33,222 nucleotides of DNA from Caloramator sp. (GTDB taxonomy: Bacteria > Bacillota > Clostridia > Clostridiales > Caloramatoraceae), in NCBI GenBank assembly GCA_026416875.1, contig JAOAEI010000011.1, positions 1 to 33,222 of the forward strand, in the 5' to 3' direction. The position numbers and the translations under genes are program-made. The notes under the pieces are model-generated. The model worked only from the letters and a program-made list of their open reading frames with translations, was not told the DNA's origin and searched no databases. Positions 1 to 10,102 of the stretch are shown piece by piece. Numbering within the stretch: the stretch's first letter is position 1; every line of letters begins with the position of its first letter.

Positions 1-1037
1 CATTAGCGATGAGCATAATTGGTTATATAGTATCCATCCCTGTTTTCTGCGATAGCGGATTTGTAATTCTCTCATCTTTGAATAAAGCTCTTGCAAAGAA
101 AACTAAAACATCCCTTGTTGCAATGTCTATAGCACTTTCAACTGGACTCTACGCAACCCATGTTTTGGTTCCGCCAACTCCAGGTCCTATCGCTGCTGCT
201 TCAAATTTAAAGCTTGATAATCTATTGGTTGTAATACTTATTGGTATGCTTGTTGCAATTCCCGCAATGATAGCCGGAAATATATTTGCTAATAGAGTTG
301 CAGCTAAATATCAGTCCAATATAGATGAGAATATAAGTTATGAAGAGGTTCTTAAAAAATACGGAACATTACCAAGCGCTTGGAAATCATTTGCTCCAAT
401 TGTTGTTCCAATAGTTTTAATGGCTCTTGGTTCAATTGCCAAATTCCCTGGTGAACCATTTGGACAAGGTTTAATCTTTAAGTTTTTCGTATTTTTAGGA
501 ACACCTGTTAATGCACTCTTGATAGGTATGTTCTTTGCATTTTTACTTTTACCAAACTTAAATTCCGAAACATTAAATTCATGGATAGGAGAGGCTATGA
601 AAGATTCAGCTATAATACTTATTATAACTGCAGCTGGCGGCTCATTAGGAAATGTAATTAAGGAAATAAAAGTTGGAGATTACTTAGGGCAAGCACTATC
701 AAGTCTAAATCTTGGTATTTTCCTACCATTCATCATCGCAGCAGCAATTAAAACCGCACAGGGTTCTTCAACTGTTTCATTATTAACCACCTCAGCTCTT
801 ATGCTTCCTCTATTGCCATCTTTAGGTTTTACTTCTGATATAGCTAAAGCCTTAGTAGTTATGGCAATAGGTGCAGGCGCTATGACTGTAAGCCATGCAA
901 ATGACAGCTACTTCTGGGTAGTATCACAATTTGGTGGCATGGATGTTAAAACAGCATATAAAACACAAACTATTGCAACGCTTTTAATGGGTATTGTTAC
1001 AATAATTACAGTTTTCATATTATCACTTTTAATATAA
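1..1037 (+). CDS. GntP-family (gluconate-type) permease, 5' truncated by window edge
   Basis: ORF 9..1037 continues in frame upstream (L-A-M...). Hydrophobic protein with GYIVSIPVFCDSGFVIL and THVLVPPTPGPIAAA motifs typical of GntP permeases. Confidence 0.88.
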   Translation, partial: LAMSIIGYIVSIPVFCDSGFVILSSLNKALAKKTKTSLVAMSIALSTGLYATHVLVPPTPGPIAAASNLKLDNLLVVILIGMLVAIPAMIAGNIFANRVAAKYQSNIDENISYEEVLKKYGTLPSAWKSFAPIVVPIVLMALGSIAKFPGEPFGQGLIFKFFVFLGTPVNALLIGMFFAFLLLPNLNSETLNSWIGEAMKDSAIILIITAAGGSLGNVIKEIKVGDYLGQALSSLNLGIFLPFIIAAAIKTAQGSSTVSLLTTSALMLPLLPSLGFTSDIAKALVVMAIGAGAMTVSHANDSYFWVVSQFGGMDVKTAYKTQTIATLLMGIVTIITVFILSLLI

Positions 1038-1192
1038 TCAAATTAAACCCATTTGTTCATTTCACTACTTTTTGTATTTGAGAATTTCTTATCATCAAAT
1101 AATACAATAAAAGGCATACGCATAATTCTTATTACTAAGGTAGCTATTTGAACCAGATCTAAAAAATCTATCAAAGCAATTTCATAAAATCT

Positions 1193-1224
1193 TTTAGGCT
1201 GCCTCAAAATATAGGCAGCCTAAA
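1193..1224 (-). terminator. Rho-independent terminator of asnB
   Basis: TTTAGGCTGCCT-caaaatat-AGGCAGCCTAAA, 12-bp stem directly after the asnB stop on the minus strand. Confidence 0.8.
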
Positions 1225-3069
1225 TTATAGCTCAAACTCCACATTATATATTTTTATCCACTCATTTATTTGTATTAAATAAGCTGCAACTTGTGGACCT
1301 GTCATTAACTGTCCAAACCATGTTTTGTTATAATTTTCATTCCTGTTGTCTAAAAAGTTTAATACGTTTTCTTTGTCAATAATTAAGTTTATAGGTTCAT
1401 TGGGACTATATAATATTTGTTTTAATCTTTCTATCACTATCTTTTCATATAATGGATTATGAATCTTTGGATATGGTGATTTTTTTCTATAAATTATTTC
1501 ATTAGGCAAAATCCCTTCAAAGGCTTTTCTTAAAAGTCCCTTTTCCCTTCCTCCTAAAAATTTTAGTTTAGATGGAACATTATATAAATATTCTACTATT
1601 CTATAATCCGCAAAGGGCACTCTAACTTCAAGACTATTATACATACTCATTCTGTCTTTTCTATTTAAAAGAGTTACCATAAACCACTTAATATTTAAAT
1701 AAAATAGCTCCCTCATTCTCTTTTCAAGGTCTGTATCTTCCTCAAGCTTTTCCGCATCATTTATAGTTTTAAGATAATTCATTTTAACAATTTCATCTAA
1801 ATTTAATTTATTTTTTAATTTTTTGCCAATAAAATATTTTCTAAGTTCTAACGACTTAATCCATGGGAATGAATCAAACCAAATATCTTCACTTTTTACA
1901 TACCACGGATAACCGCCAAATATCTCATCTGCACACTCACCAGACAACGCAACCGTTGCATCCTTTTTAATTTCCTTGGTAAAAATCTGTAAAGATGAAT
2001 CAATATCAGCCATACCAGGAAGATCATTTGCCACAACAGAATCATCTAAATAATCAGCCAATTCTTTATTATCAATAACAATATTCTTATGTTTACTTTT
2101 AACAAAGTCACTCATTAAATTTACATATGGCATATCTGAAGAAGGAATAAATTCATTTTTTCTAAAATATTTTTCATTATCAACATAGTCAATTGAATAG
2201 GTATTAAGTTGTTTCCCTAAATCATTATATTCCTTAGCAGCAACAGCTACAATTGCACTTGAATCAAGTCCACCCGATAAAAAAGAACAAACAGGAACAT
2301 CAGAAACAAGCTGTCTTTTTATCGCATCCTGAACTAAAAATCTTACATTTTCAACGGTCTCATCTAAAGACTGTAAATGAACCTTAGCCCTAGGCTTCCA
2401 ATATTCAACCATTCTTACCCCATTTTTATTAAATACTAAATAATTGGCTGGTGGGATTTCTTTTATATCTTTAAATATTGCACTTCCCGGCGGCCTTGAA
2501 GGTCCTAATGCAAAAAGTTCTCCCAAACCATTTAAATCAACAATTGGATTGACTTTAGGGTGTTTTAAAACGGTTTTAATTTCCGAACCAAAAATTAAAG
2601 AACTTCCTTTAATTGAATAAAATAGCGGTTTTACACCTAAATGGTCCCTGCATAAAAAAACCGATTTTTCATCTTCATCCCAAACAGCAAAAGCAAAAAT
2701 TCCATTTAGATATTTTACACATTCTTCTTTCCAATGAATATAACTCATCAGCAAAACTTCAGTATCTGAATAAGATTGAAACCCATATCCATTAGATTTA
2801 AGAATTTTTCTCAAATCCTCTGTGTTATATAGTTCTCCATTGTAAACAATAACATATTTTTTCCCATTCATTTGTCTAATCATTGGCTGTTTTCCGCCTG
2901 ATGGGTCAACTACAACTAGCCTTCTATGGCCCAAAAGCGCGTTCTGATTAAAATAAAATCCTTCATCATCAGGACCTCTGCGGCTTAAAGTTTTAGTCAT
3001 CCGTTTAATAACATCTACATCCTCCAACAAATCCTTATTAAAATCAATCCAACCTGCAATTCCACACAT
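1225..3069 (-). CDS. asnB: Asparagine synthase (glutamine-hydrolysing)
   Basis: MCGIAGWIDF N-terminus (Cys2 nucleophile), RRGPDDEG, YNGELYN, SFLSGGLDSSAI. Start moved from the ORF start (3120) to the ATG before Cys at 3069. Confidence 0.95.
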   Translation of the reverse strand: MCGIAGWIDFNKDLLEDVDVIKRMTKTLSRRGPDDEGFYFNQNALLGHRRLVVVDPSGGKQPMIRQMNGKKYVIVYNGELYNTEDLRKILKSNGYGFQSYSDTEVLLMSYIHWKEECVKYLNGIFAFAVWDEDEKSVFLCRDHLGVKPLFYSIKGSSLIFGSEIKTVLKHPKVNPIVDLNGLGELFALGPSRPPGSAIFKDIKEIPPANYLVFNKNGVRMVEYWKPRAKVHLQSLDETVENVRFLVQDAIKRQLVSDVPVCSFLSGGLDSSAIVAVAAKEYNDLGKQLNTYSIDYVDNEKYFRKNEFIPSSDMPYVNLMSDFVKSKHKNIVIDNKELADYLDDSVVANDLPGMADIDSSLQIFTKEIKKDATVALSGECADEIFGGYPWYVKSEDIWFDSFPWIKSLELRKYFIGKKLKNKLNLDEIVKMNYLKTINDAEKLEEDTDLEKRMRELFYLNIKWFMVTLLNRKDRMSMYNSLEVRVPFADYRIVEYLYNVPSKLKFLGGREKGLLRKAFEGILPNEIIYRKKSPYPKIHNPLYEKIVIERLKQILYSPNEPINLIIDKENVLNFLDNRNENYNKTWFGQLMTGPQVAAYLIQINEWIKIYNVEFEL

Positions 3070-3146
3070 ATTTAACCTCAAAAAATTAATAGCTATATTT
3101 ATATAATATATAAACATCAAAAAATTGTTACTTTAAAACTATTAAA

Positions 3147-3776
3147 TTACTGTAAACTCAAAATTGCCTTCAAATCTTCCACGACATAATCAGGTTCATA
3201 TTTTAACAGTTCTTCTAGATCTAGCACAGTATATTTTACAAGGCATGTTTTTGCACCGGCATTTTTTCCACAAAGAATATCAAAGTGAGAATCACCGACG
3301 AATAATGCATCCTTAGGCTCAAGTTTTAACTTTTCACAGGCCTTTAAAATAGGTTCGGGATTTGGTTTGTGCTTTTCAGTATCCTCTGGAGTTATTAAAA
3401 CATCTAAATAATCCAAAAGATTAAAGAGTTTTAGACCCCTTTCTGCCATTATTCTTCTTTTCGATGTTACAACACCAAGGAGTATTCCTCTTGTTTTTAG
3501 CTCCTCTAATGTTTCCCTTGCATAGTCCATCTCTTTAACCATGCTGTCGTGATTTAATTCATTGTATTCTACATATGTCCTATACATTTCCTCAAATCTT
3601 TCACTATCAAATCTTGATAAGGTAATCTTTAAAGGCTCTCCAAAATATTTAACTATTTCCTTATCATCTGGAATATAATCTAAATGTTTTTTGAAAGTAT
3701 ACTTATAGGACTCTAAAATCAGATTGTTTGTATCGATTAAAGTTCCATCGAGATCAAATAAAACTGCCTTAAACAA
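3147..3776 (-). CDS. HAD-superfamily phosphatase, PpaX/phosphoglycolate phosphatase-like
   Basis: FDLDGTLIDT, VVTSKRR, KPNPEPI, FVGDSHFDI motifs. Confidence 0.88.
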   Translation of the reverse strand: MFKAVLFDLDGTLIDTNNLILESYKYTFKKHLDYIPDDKEIVKYFGEPLKITLSRFDSERFEEMYRTYVEYNELNHDSMVKEMDYARETLEELKTRGILLGVVTSKRRIMAERGLKLFNLLDYLDVLITPEDTEKHKPNPEPILKACEKLKLEPKDALFVGDSHFDILCGKNAGAKTCLVKYTVLDLEELLKYEPDYVVEDLKAILSLQ

Positions 3777-3824
3777 TTCTTTTTCCTCCTATTAAAGTTT
3801 TTCATATTAAACATAATAAAATAA

Positions 3825-3846
3825 AGAGGTTGAAACTTCAACCTCT
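3825..3846 (-). terminator. Hairpin at 3' end of the alpha-glucosidase gene
   Basis: AGAGGTTGA-aact-TCAACCTCT followed on the minus strand by TTTATTTTATT. Confidence 0.65.
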
Positions 3847-5503
3847 AAAAAAGATACACTCTTGCTTCGTAAGGTTTAAAGAGCATGTTTCTCTTTAATT
3901 CTTCTTCAGAATAGTTGCTAATTAAAAGCTTCATATCCTTTTCTAAAAGTTCCCTTGGAAGATTTATTTCTACTTCATCTTTTGAGAAATTCATTAAAAC
4001 TAAAAGATTTTGACCTTCAAAATGCCTTGTATAGGCAAAGATTTTTTCATCATCTTCAAATAAAAGATTTATGTCGCCGTAGACTATTACAGGATATTTC
4101 TTCCTAAGTTCAATTAATTTTTTATAGTAATAAAAAACGGAATTTTTATCCTCAAGGGCTTTTTTGACGTTTATCTCCTTGTAGTTTGGGTTAACCTTAA
4201 TCCAGGGCTTTCCAGTTGTAAACCCAGCGTTTTCACTGTCATCCCACTGCATTGGAGTCCTTGCGTTGTCCCTTCCCTTTTTATAGATTGCCTCTAAAAG
4301 CTTTTGAGGATCATGCCCCTTTTGAATCATTTCATTATACCAGTTTAATGTTTCAATGTCCCTATAGTCCTCTATTGAAGGGAATCTTACATTTGTCATT
4401 CCTATTTCTTCCCCTTGATAAATATAAGGCGTCCCCTGCCAAGTATGGACAAACGTTGCAAGAAGCTTTGCAGACTCTACCCTATACTCTTTATCATCCC
4501 CAAACCTTGAAACCATCCTCGGCTGATCGTGATTATTTAAGTAAACTGAATTCCATCCCTTTTCCTTTAACCCTTCATACCACTTTAGCATTATCCTTTT
4601 AAAATCCGTAAGCTTCCACGGCTTTACATCCCATTTATTCTTTCCTGAGTCTATATCCATTAGTTCAAACTGAAATATCATATTCAGCTCATTTCTGTCA
4701 TAATTCACATAAAGCCTTCCATCCTCAGGTGTAACCCCTGGAGTTTCACCGACAGTCATTATATCGTATTTTGATAGAACTTCCCTATTCATCTCCTGCA
4801 GATATTCATGAACCTTAGGTCCATTAGCGTAGTATTTAAACCCAATTAATCCCTCTTCATTCTCATCATCAGGGAGTCCTTCAACCTTTGAAATAAAGTT
4901 TATAACATCCATCCTAAATCCATCTATTCCCTTATCAAGCCACCACTTCATCATTTTGAATACTTCTTTTCTTACGTTTTCATTATCCCAATTAAGATCC
5001 GGTTGCTTTACTGCAAATAGATGAAGGTAGTATTCATCGGTTGTTTCATCATACTGCCATGCAGAACCTGAAAAGAAGGATGTCCAGTTGTTGGGAGGGT
5101 TATTACCTTTTCCTTTTCTCCATATGTAAAAATCCCTGTAGGGATTATCCTTTGATTTTCTTGATTCTATGAACCATATATGTTCATCGGAGGTATGATT
5201 TACAACAAGGTCCATGATAATTTTGATACCCCTTTTATGGGCCTCATCAAGGAGTCTATGAAAATCCTCCATAGTGCCAAACTCATCCATAATATCATAA
5301 TAATCGCTTATATCGTATCCATTATCGGCGTTTGGGGATTTGTATATTGGATTAAGCCATATAACATCCACACCAAGCTCCTTAAGGTAATCAAGTTTTT
5401 CAATTATCCCCTTTAAATCTCCAATTCCATCCCCATTTGAATCATAAAAACTCCTTGGATAAATTTGATAAACAACAGCTTCCTTCCACCATTTTCTTTC
5501 CAT
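3845..5503 (-). CDS. malL: GH13 alpha-glucosidase (oligo-1,6-glucosidase type)
   Basis: WWKEAVVYQIYPRSFYDSNGDGIGDLKGI, DLVVNHTSDEH, GFRMDVINFISK, TVGETPGV, NNHDQPR motifs. Confidence 0.92.
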   Translation of the reverse strand: MERKWWKEAVVYQIYPRSFYDSNGDGIGDLKGIIEKLDYLKELGVDVIWLNPIYKSPNADNGYDISDYYDIMDEFGTMEDFHRLLDEAHKRGIKIIMDLVVNHTSDEHIWFIESRKSKDNPYRDFYIWRKGKGNNPPNNWTSFFSGSAWQYDETTDEYYLHLFAVKQPDLNWDNENVRKEVFKMMKWWLDKGIDGFRMDVINFISKVEGLPDDENEEGLIGFKYYANGPKVHEYLQEMNREVLSKYDIMTVGETPGVTPEDGRLYVNYDRNELNMIFQFELMDIDSGKNKWDVKPWKLTDFKRIMLKWYEGLKEKGWNSVYLNNHDQPRMVSRFGDDKEYRVESAKLLATFVHTWQGTPYIYQGEEIGMTNVRFPSIEDYRDIETLNWYNEMIQKGHDPQKLLEAIYKKGRDNARTPMQWDDSENAGFTTGKPWIKVNPNYKEINVKKALEDKNSVFYYYKKLIELRKKYPVIVYGDINLLFEDDEKIFAYTRHFEGQNLLVLMNFSKDEVEINLPRELLEKDMKLLISNYSEEELKRNMLFKPYEARVYLF

Positions 5504-5515
5504 ATTAAGCCCCCT

Positions 5516-5698
5516 TTAATTGTCATTATTTTTATATTCCTTTTCACTTAAAACATCCCTTACAGCCCTTTTTATGCTCTCCTCCATGTTTATTAAGTTT
5601 TTTTCAATAGCACGTTTAACTGCTTGATAGATTACAAAATATAGGATTGCGATATTAATAAGAAAAATTATTAAAGATACTACTGGATTTAAAAACAT
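5516..5698 (-). CDS. Small membrane protein (60 aa), unknown function
   Basis: One N-terminal hydrophobic helix then a charged tail; co-directional, 12 bp upstream of malL. Confidence 0.6.
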   Translation of the reverse strand: MFLNPVVSLIIFLINIAILYFVIYQAVKRAIEKNLINMEESIKRAVRDVLSEKEYKNNDN

Positions 5699-5807
5699 TT
5701 AAATCATCCCCTTATTACAAACTTTTATTCAAATTATCTCATAGATAACAATATTTTGTAAATATTATAAATAACCAAACTTTTATGGCAAAATATCTTA
5801 AGCCAAG

Positions 5808-5836
5808 TTGCTATTGCAGTTTTGCTTATATATAAT
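5808..5836 (+). promoter_or_regulatory. Sigma-A type promoter for nadABC
   Basis: TTGCTA (5808-5813), 17 nt, TATAAT (5831-5836). Confidence 0.7.
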
Positions 5837-5838
5837 AT

Positions 5839-5848
5839 TGTATATACA
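5839..5848. promoter_or_regulatory. Palindrome at predicted start site, candidate NAD-pathway repressor operator
   Basis: Perfect 10-bp palindrome TGTATATACA 3 nt after the -10 box. Confidence 0.35.
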
Positions 5849-5866
5849 GATGTAAAGGATGGTGTA

Positions 5867-6769
5867 ATGATGATAGAGGAAATCAAAAAACTTAAGGAAG
5901 AAAAGGATGCTCTAATCCTTGCCCATAACTATCAAAGGCCTGAAGTTATAGATATTGCCGATTTTGTTGGCGATTCCTTTTACCTTAGCCAGGTAGCAAA
6001 GGATTCAGATAAAAGCACAATAGTATTTTGCGGCGTTGACTTTATGGCTGAAAGTGCTAAAATTTTATCTCCCGAAAAGAAGATTTTACTTCCTGTAAAG
6101 GACGCAGGATGCCCTTTGGCTGAAATGGTGGATATCGATAAGTTAGAAAAATTTAAAAAGGAGCATTCAGATGCAACCTTTGTATGCTATATCAATACAA
6201 GTGCAGAGGTTAAGGCCCTTTGCGATGTTGTTGTAACATCATCAAATGCTGTAAAGATTATAAAAAGGATAGAAAATAAAAAGATAGTCTTTCTTCCCGA
6301 TAAAAACCTCGGTGAATTTGTAAAGGAACAGGTTCCAGAAAAGGATATAGTGCTTTGGACTGGTTTTTGTCCAACCCACCGAAAGATTTCTAAAGAGTAT
6401 ATACTATCGCTTAAGGAAGAAATTAAAGATTTAGTCATTTTAACCCATCCAGAATGCGAAAGGGATGTTAGGGAAATATCCGATTTTATAGGCAGCACCA
6501 AGGAGATAATAGACTATGCAACAAAGACCAACTTTAAAAACTACCTAATTGCAACTGAAGAAGGGGTAATTCATACTTTGAAAAAACTAAATCCAGATAA
6601 AAACTTCTATATCGCAGGCCTTACAGCAACCTGCCCTAACATGAAAAAAACAAAACTTATAGACGTATATGAAAGCCTTTTATATTCAAAATATGAAATC
6701 CATGTTGATAAAGAAATTGCAAAGGCAGCTAAAAGAGCCCTTGAAAATATGCTAATGCTTGCAGGGTGA
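5867..6769 (+). CDS. nadA: Quinolinate synthase A
   Basis: ALILAHNYQRPEV, GDSFYLSQ, FCGVDFMAESAKIL, HPEC. Start set at ATG 5867 because the ORF start at 5822 lies inside the promoter. Confidence 0.95.
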   Translation: MMIEEIKKLKEEKDALILAHNYQRPEVIDIADFVGDSFYLSQVAKDSDKSTIVFCGVDFMAESAKILSPEKKILLPVKDAGCPLAEMVDIDKLEKFKKEHSDATFVCYINTSAEVKALCDVVVTSSNAVKIIKRIENKKIVFLPDKNLGEFVKEQVPEKDIVLWTGFCPTHRKISKEYILSLKEEIKDLVILTHPECERDVREISDFIGSTKEIIDYATKTNFKNYLIATEEGVIHTLKKLNPDKNFYIAGLTATCPNMKKTKLIDVYESLLYSKYEIHVDKEIAKAAKRALENMLMLAG

Positions 6770-6770
6770 T

Positions 6771-8066
6771 ATGATGATAAATTGTGATGTTTTAATAGTC
6801 GGAAGCGGTGTCGCTGGACTTTATGCAGCGTTAAATTTAAGAAGGGACCTTAATGTAATATTGGTTTCTAAAACTACTCTAAAGGAAACCAACACCTACC
6901 TTGCCCAGGGTGGTATTTCAACGGCAAAGGATGAGGAGGATATTGAAGCTTTCATCGAAGACACCCTAAGGGCTGGAAATTACAAGAATAATTTAGAGGC
7001 AGTGAGGGTTTTTGCAAAAGAGTCGATGGAAAATATAAAAAGGCTTATCGATTTTGGCGTGGAATTTGACAATATCGATGGAAGGCTTTTGTTTACAAAG
7101 GAGGGTGCCCACAGCACTAATAGGATAGTTCATGTTAAGGATTGGACCGGCAAAGCCGTTGCAAAAACCCTTATCAAAAATATATTAAAAAGAAAAAATA
7201 TAAAAGTTTATGAAAATACAAAGCTAATTGACATTTTATCTAAAGATAATAGGTGCCTTGGCGGGATATTTATTAGAAACGGAAAAAGAATAGATATCCA
7301 TTCAAAGGTTACAATCCTTGCAACCGGAGGAATTGGAGGCCTTTTTAAAAATTCAACAAATCAAAGGGTTTTAACTGGAGATGGACTTGCAATTGCCGTA
7401 AGACATGGTGTTAAAATAAAAGATATAGAGTTTATCCAGTTTCATCCCACTGCCTTTTATGAAGAAAAGGATGAAAGAAGGTTTTTGATATCGGAAAGCC
7501 TAAGGGGAGAAGGTGCAATCCTTTTAAACTACAAAGGTGAAAGATTTGTTGACGAACTTCTGCCAAGGGATGAGGTTTCTTTAAAAATATTAGAAGAAAT
7601 AAGAAGGTCAAATAAGCCCTATGTATTTTTAAGTGCAAGACACCTTAACAGCTCCTACTTAAGGGATAGATTTCCTAATATATACAACGAATGTTTGAAA
7701 AGGGGAGTAGATATAACTAAAGATTTAGTGCCTGTTGCACCTGCCCAGCATTATTTTATGGGTGGAATAGAGGTTGACCTTTTTTCAAAAACTTCAATGG
7801 AAAACCTTTATGCAGTAGGAGAAGTATCCTGCACAGGAGTCCACGGTGAAAACAGGCTTGCCAGCAACTCCCTTCTTGAGGGGCTTGTTTTTTCAAGGAG
7901 GGCTGCGGAGGATATAAATAAAAATATAGATAGCATTAGTCCTGCAAAGACGTATAAAAATGATTTAAATAATATTGAAGAATTGGAAAGGGAAAATAAA
8001 AGGCTTGTTATAAAAGAATTAAAAAAGAAAAGGTGGGATCTTAAGGATGAATTTATTGATTATTGA
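6771..8066 (+). CDS. nadB: L-aspartate oxidase
   Basis: VLIVGSGVAGLYAALNL (FAD), TYLAQGGIST, FIQFHPTAFY, GENRLASNSLLEGLV. ATG 6771 is adjacent to the nadA stop. Confidence 0.95.
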   Translation: MMINCDVLIVGSGVAGLYAALNLRRDLNVILVSKTTLKETNTYLAQGGISTAKDEEDIEAFIEDTLRAGNYKNNLEAVRVFAKESMENIKRLIDFGVEFDNIDGRLLFTKEGAHSTNRIVHVKDWTGKAVAKTLIKNILKRKNIKVYENTKLIDILSKDNRCLGGIFIRNGKRIDIHSKVTILATGGIGGLFKNSTNQRVLTGDGLAIAVRHGVKIKDIEFIQFHPTAFYEEKDERRFLISESLRGEGAILLNYKGERFVDELLPRDEVSLKILEEIRRSNKPYVFLSARHLNSSYLRDRFPNIYNECLKRGVDITKDLVPVAPAQHYFMGGIEVDLFSKTSMENLYAVGEVSCTGVHGENRLASNSLLEGLVFSRRAAEDINKNIDSISPAKTYKNDLNNIEELERENKRLVIKELKKKRWDLKDEFIDY

Positions 8067-8874
8067 TAGGCTTATTCAGGATGCCTTAAATGAAGATGTT
8101 ACCTACGAGGATATAACAACAGAGGCGATAATCCCTGATGATTTAGTATCCACAGCAAATCTTATTGCAAAGGAAAATGGAGTGTTAGCTGGGCTATTCA
8201 TCTTTAAAAGGGTTTTTGAACTTTTAGGAGAAGTTGAAATTAAAAGTTTTAAAAATGACGGAGATGAAGTTAAAAAGGGAGATATAATATGCACCCTCAA
8301 AGGGAAAGCAAAAAATATTTTAATAGGCGAAAGAACTGCCCTTAATTTTATCCAAAGGATGTCGGGAATTGCAACCCTTACACGGGAATTTGTTAAAAGG
8401 CTTGAAGGGACAAAGGCAGTTTTGCTTGATACAAGAAAGACAACGCCAAACCTTAGGATATTAGAAAAATACGCAACCAGAATGGGCGGTGCTGTAAACC
8501 ACAGATTTAACCTTTCCGATGGAATTTTAATTAAGGATAACCACATTAAAGCTGCAGGAAATATAACAAGGGCTGTTGAGCTTGTTAGAAAAAGATACTC
8601 TAATTTAAAAAAGATCGAAGTTGAAACGGAAAATTTAGATATGGTAAGGGAAGCCCTTGAGTGCAATGTTGATATAATAATGCTTGACAATATGAATCTT
8701 GAGCTTATTAAAGAAGCGGTAAATATTATAAATGGCAAAGCTTTAATAGAGGTTTCCGGAAATGTTAACCTTAACACAATAGGCGACATCGCAAAATTAG
8801 GCGTTGACTTTATTTCAACTGGTGCAATAACCCATTCATATAAGTCGCTTGATTTGAGTTTGAGGATTATATAA
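8047..8874 (+). CDS. nadC: Nicotinate-nucleotide pyrophosphorylase (carboxylating)
   Basis: ALNEDVTYEDITTEAI, GERTALNFIQRMSGIAT, DTRKTTPNLR, HRFNLSDGILIKDNH. Overlaps nadB by 20 nt. Confidence 0.95.
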   Translation: MNLLIIDRLIQDALNEDVTYEDITTEAIIPDDLVSTANLIAKENGVLAGLFIFKRVFELLGEVEIKSFKNDGDEVKKGDIICTLKGKAKNILIGERTALNFIQRMSGIATLTREFVKRLEGTKAVLLDTRKTTPNLRILEKYATRMGGAVNHRFNLSDGILIKDNHIKAAGNITRAVELVRKRYSNLKKIEVETENLDMVREALECNVDIIMLDNMNLELIKEAVNIINGKALIEVSGNVNLNTIGDIAKLGVDFISTGAITHSYKSLDLSLRII

Positions 8875-8880
8875 TAAAAA

Positions 8881-8909
8881 GGGACGGACAAAAACTAATG
8901 AACCGTCCC
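8881..8909 (-). terminator. Terminator of sspH (convergent with nadC)
   Basis: GGGACGG...CCGTCCC, followed on the minus strand by TTTTTATTAT. Confidence 0.75.
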
Positions 8910-9086
8910 TGTTTCATGAAGATCCTTTACCGATACAGTAAGGTGCATTCCGTTGTCTAACCTTCTTACTTTTGCTACGTTTCTTGTATCGTCAACTTCT
9001 TCAATCCATACAGGCTTGTTTTCATATTGAACTTCAATGCTTTTAGTTGAATTTAAAATTTCCCTTGCCCTGTTTTTATCCATCAT
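8895..9086 (-). CDS. sspH: H-type small acid-soluble spore protein
   Basis: 63 aa; RAREILNSTKSIEVQYENKPVWIEEVDDTRNVAKVRRLDNGMHLTVSVKDL resembles SspH. Confidence 0.85.
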   Translation of the reverse strand: MMDKNRAREILNSTKSIEVQYENKPVWIEEVDDTRNVAKVRRLDNGMHLTVSVKDLHETGTVH

Positions 9087-9122
9087 CTCACCTCAAGGTT
9101 AGTATGCAACCTTTTTATATAA

Positions 9123-9917
9123 TTATTCATTTGCTCCTCTAAATCTGTAAAAATGGTCAAGAGGTCCAACACCACATCCAATGCTGAAGGAATTTTCGAT
9201 TGCCCCTTGAATATACTCTTTACTCCTCTTAACTGAATCAGCTATCGAATAGCCTAACGCCAAATTAGAAGCTATAGCCGATGATAAGGTGCAGCCTGTT
9301 CCGTGGGTATTTTGGCTTTTAATTCTTTTACCTTTAAAATATGTAAACTCCCTTCCATCATATAAAACATCAATGGGTTCACCATCAAGATGCCCACCCT
9401 TTACTAGGACGTTTTCTGCTCCAAATTCATATATTATTTTACAAGCCTTTTCCATATCTTCGATATTTTTTATTCGAATCCCCGCCATTAAACTTGCCTC
9501 ATCTATGTTGGGAGTGATTATGGTGCATATTGGGAGTAAATCCTCAATTAGTGTGGTTATTGCTTCATCCTTTAAAAGCTTAAATCCACTTTTAGAAATC
9601 ATAACGGGGTCTAAAACTATGTTTTTTGCTTTATAATATTTTAATGTATTCGCAACTGTTTTTATGTTTTCCCTTGATGATAGCATGCCTATTTTAACAG
9701 CATCCACATCTATGTCTTCATATATTGCTCTTATTTGCATTTCTATAATTTCCTTTGGTAAATCAAAGGCTGTTAAAATCCCTTTTGTATTTTGTGCAGT
9801 AATTGATGTTATAACGCTCATGCCGTAAACAAAATGAGCTGAAAAGGTCTTTAGGTCAGCTTGAATTCCTGCACCTCCTGAGCTATCTGAACCTGCAATC
9901 GTCAATACCTTTTTCAT
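9123..9917 (-). CDS. thiD: Hydroxymethylpyrimidine/phosphomethylpyrimidine kinase
   Basis: MKKVLTIAGSDSSGGAGIQADLKTFSA, DPVMISKSG, NTHGTGCTLSSAIAS. Start at ATG 9917 with GGAGGTG SD; the longer ORF runs into the riboswitch. Confidence 0.93.
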   Translation of the reverse strand: MKKVLTIAGSDSSGGAGIQADLKTFSAHFVYGMSVITSITAQNTKGILTAFDLPKEIIEMQIRAIYEDIDVDAVKIGMLSSRENIKTVANTLKYYKAKNIVLDPVMISKSGFKLLKDEAITTLIEDLLPICTIITPNIDEASLMAGIRIKNIEDMEKACKIIYEFGAENVLVKGGHLDGEPIDVLYDGREFTYFKGKRIKSQNTHGTGCTLSSAIASNLALGYSIADSVKRSKEYIQGAIENSFSIGCGVGPLDHFYRFRGANE

Positions 9918-9938
9918 TTCAGCACCTCCAAAAAAATT

Positions 9939-9960
9939 AACCACCCAGATAGGGTGGTTT
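9939..9960 (-). terminator. Intrinsic terminator of the TPP riboswitch expression platform
   Basis: AACCACCC-hairpin-GGGTGGTT followed on the minus strand by AATTTTTTT. Confidence 0.85.
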
Positions 9961-9981
9961 ACAATGATCCTTTTTAGGCTT

Positions 9982-10080
9982 TCCACATCCCTACGCTGGT
10001 ATCATCCAGATCAGGTTCAAAGGGTCTAAGGTTTCATTGGACCTTACTCTCAGATGGCCTTTTCCATCTCCCCTTGTGGA
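9982..10080 (-). ncRNA. TPP riboswitch (THI element)
   Basis: Minus strand has AAGGGGAGATGG...CTGAGAGTAAGG...ACCCTTTGAACCTGATCTGGATGATACCAGCGTAGGGA, closed by P1 TCCACA/TGTGGA. Confidence 0.95.
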
Positions 10081-10102
10081 TTAATATTTAGTTTATATTT
10101 TT

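Noticed and set aside
4252-4602. 116-aa plus-strand ORF antisense to malL
   Set aside because: malL is well supported across this region; no independent signal.
8103-8891. 262-aa minus-strand ORF antisense to nadC
   Set aside because: nadC has clear family motifs along the same interval; the antisense ORF has no recognisable motif and starts in the terminator region.
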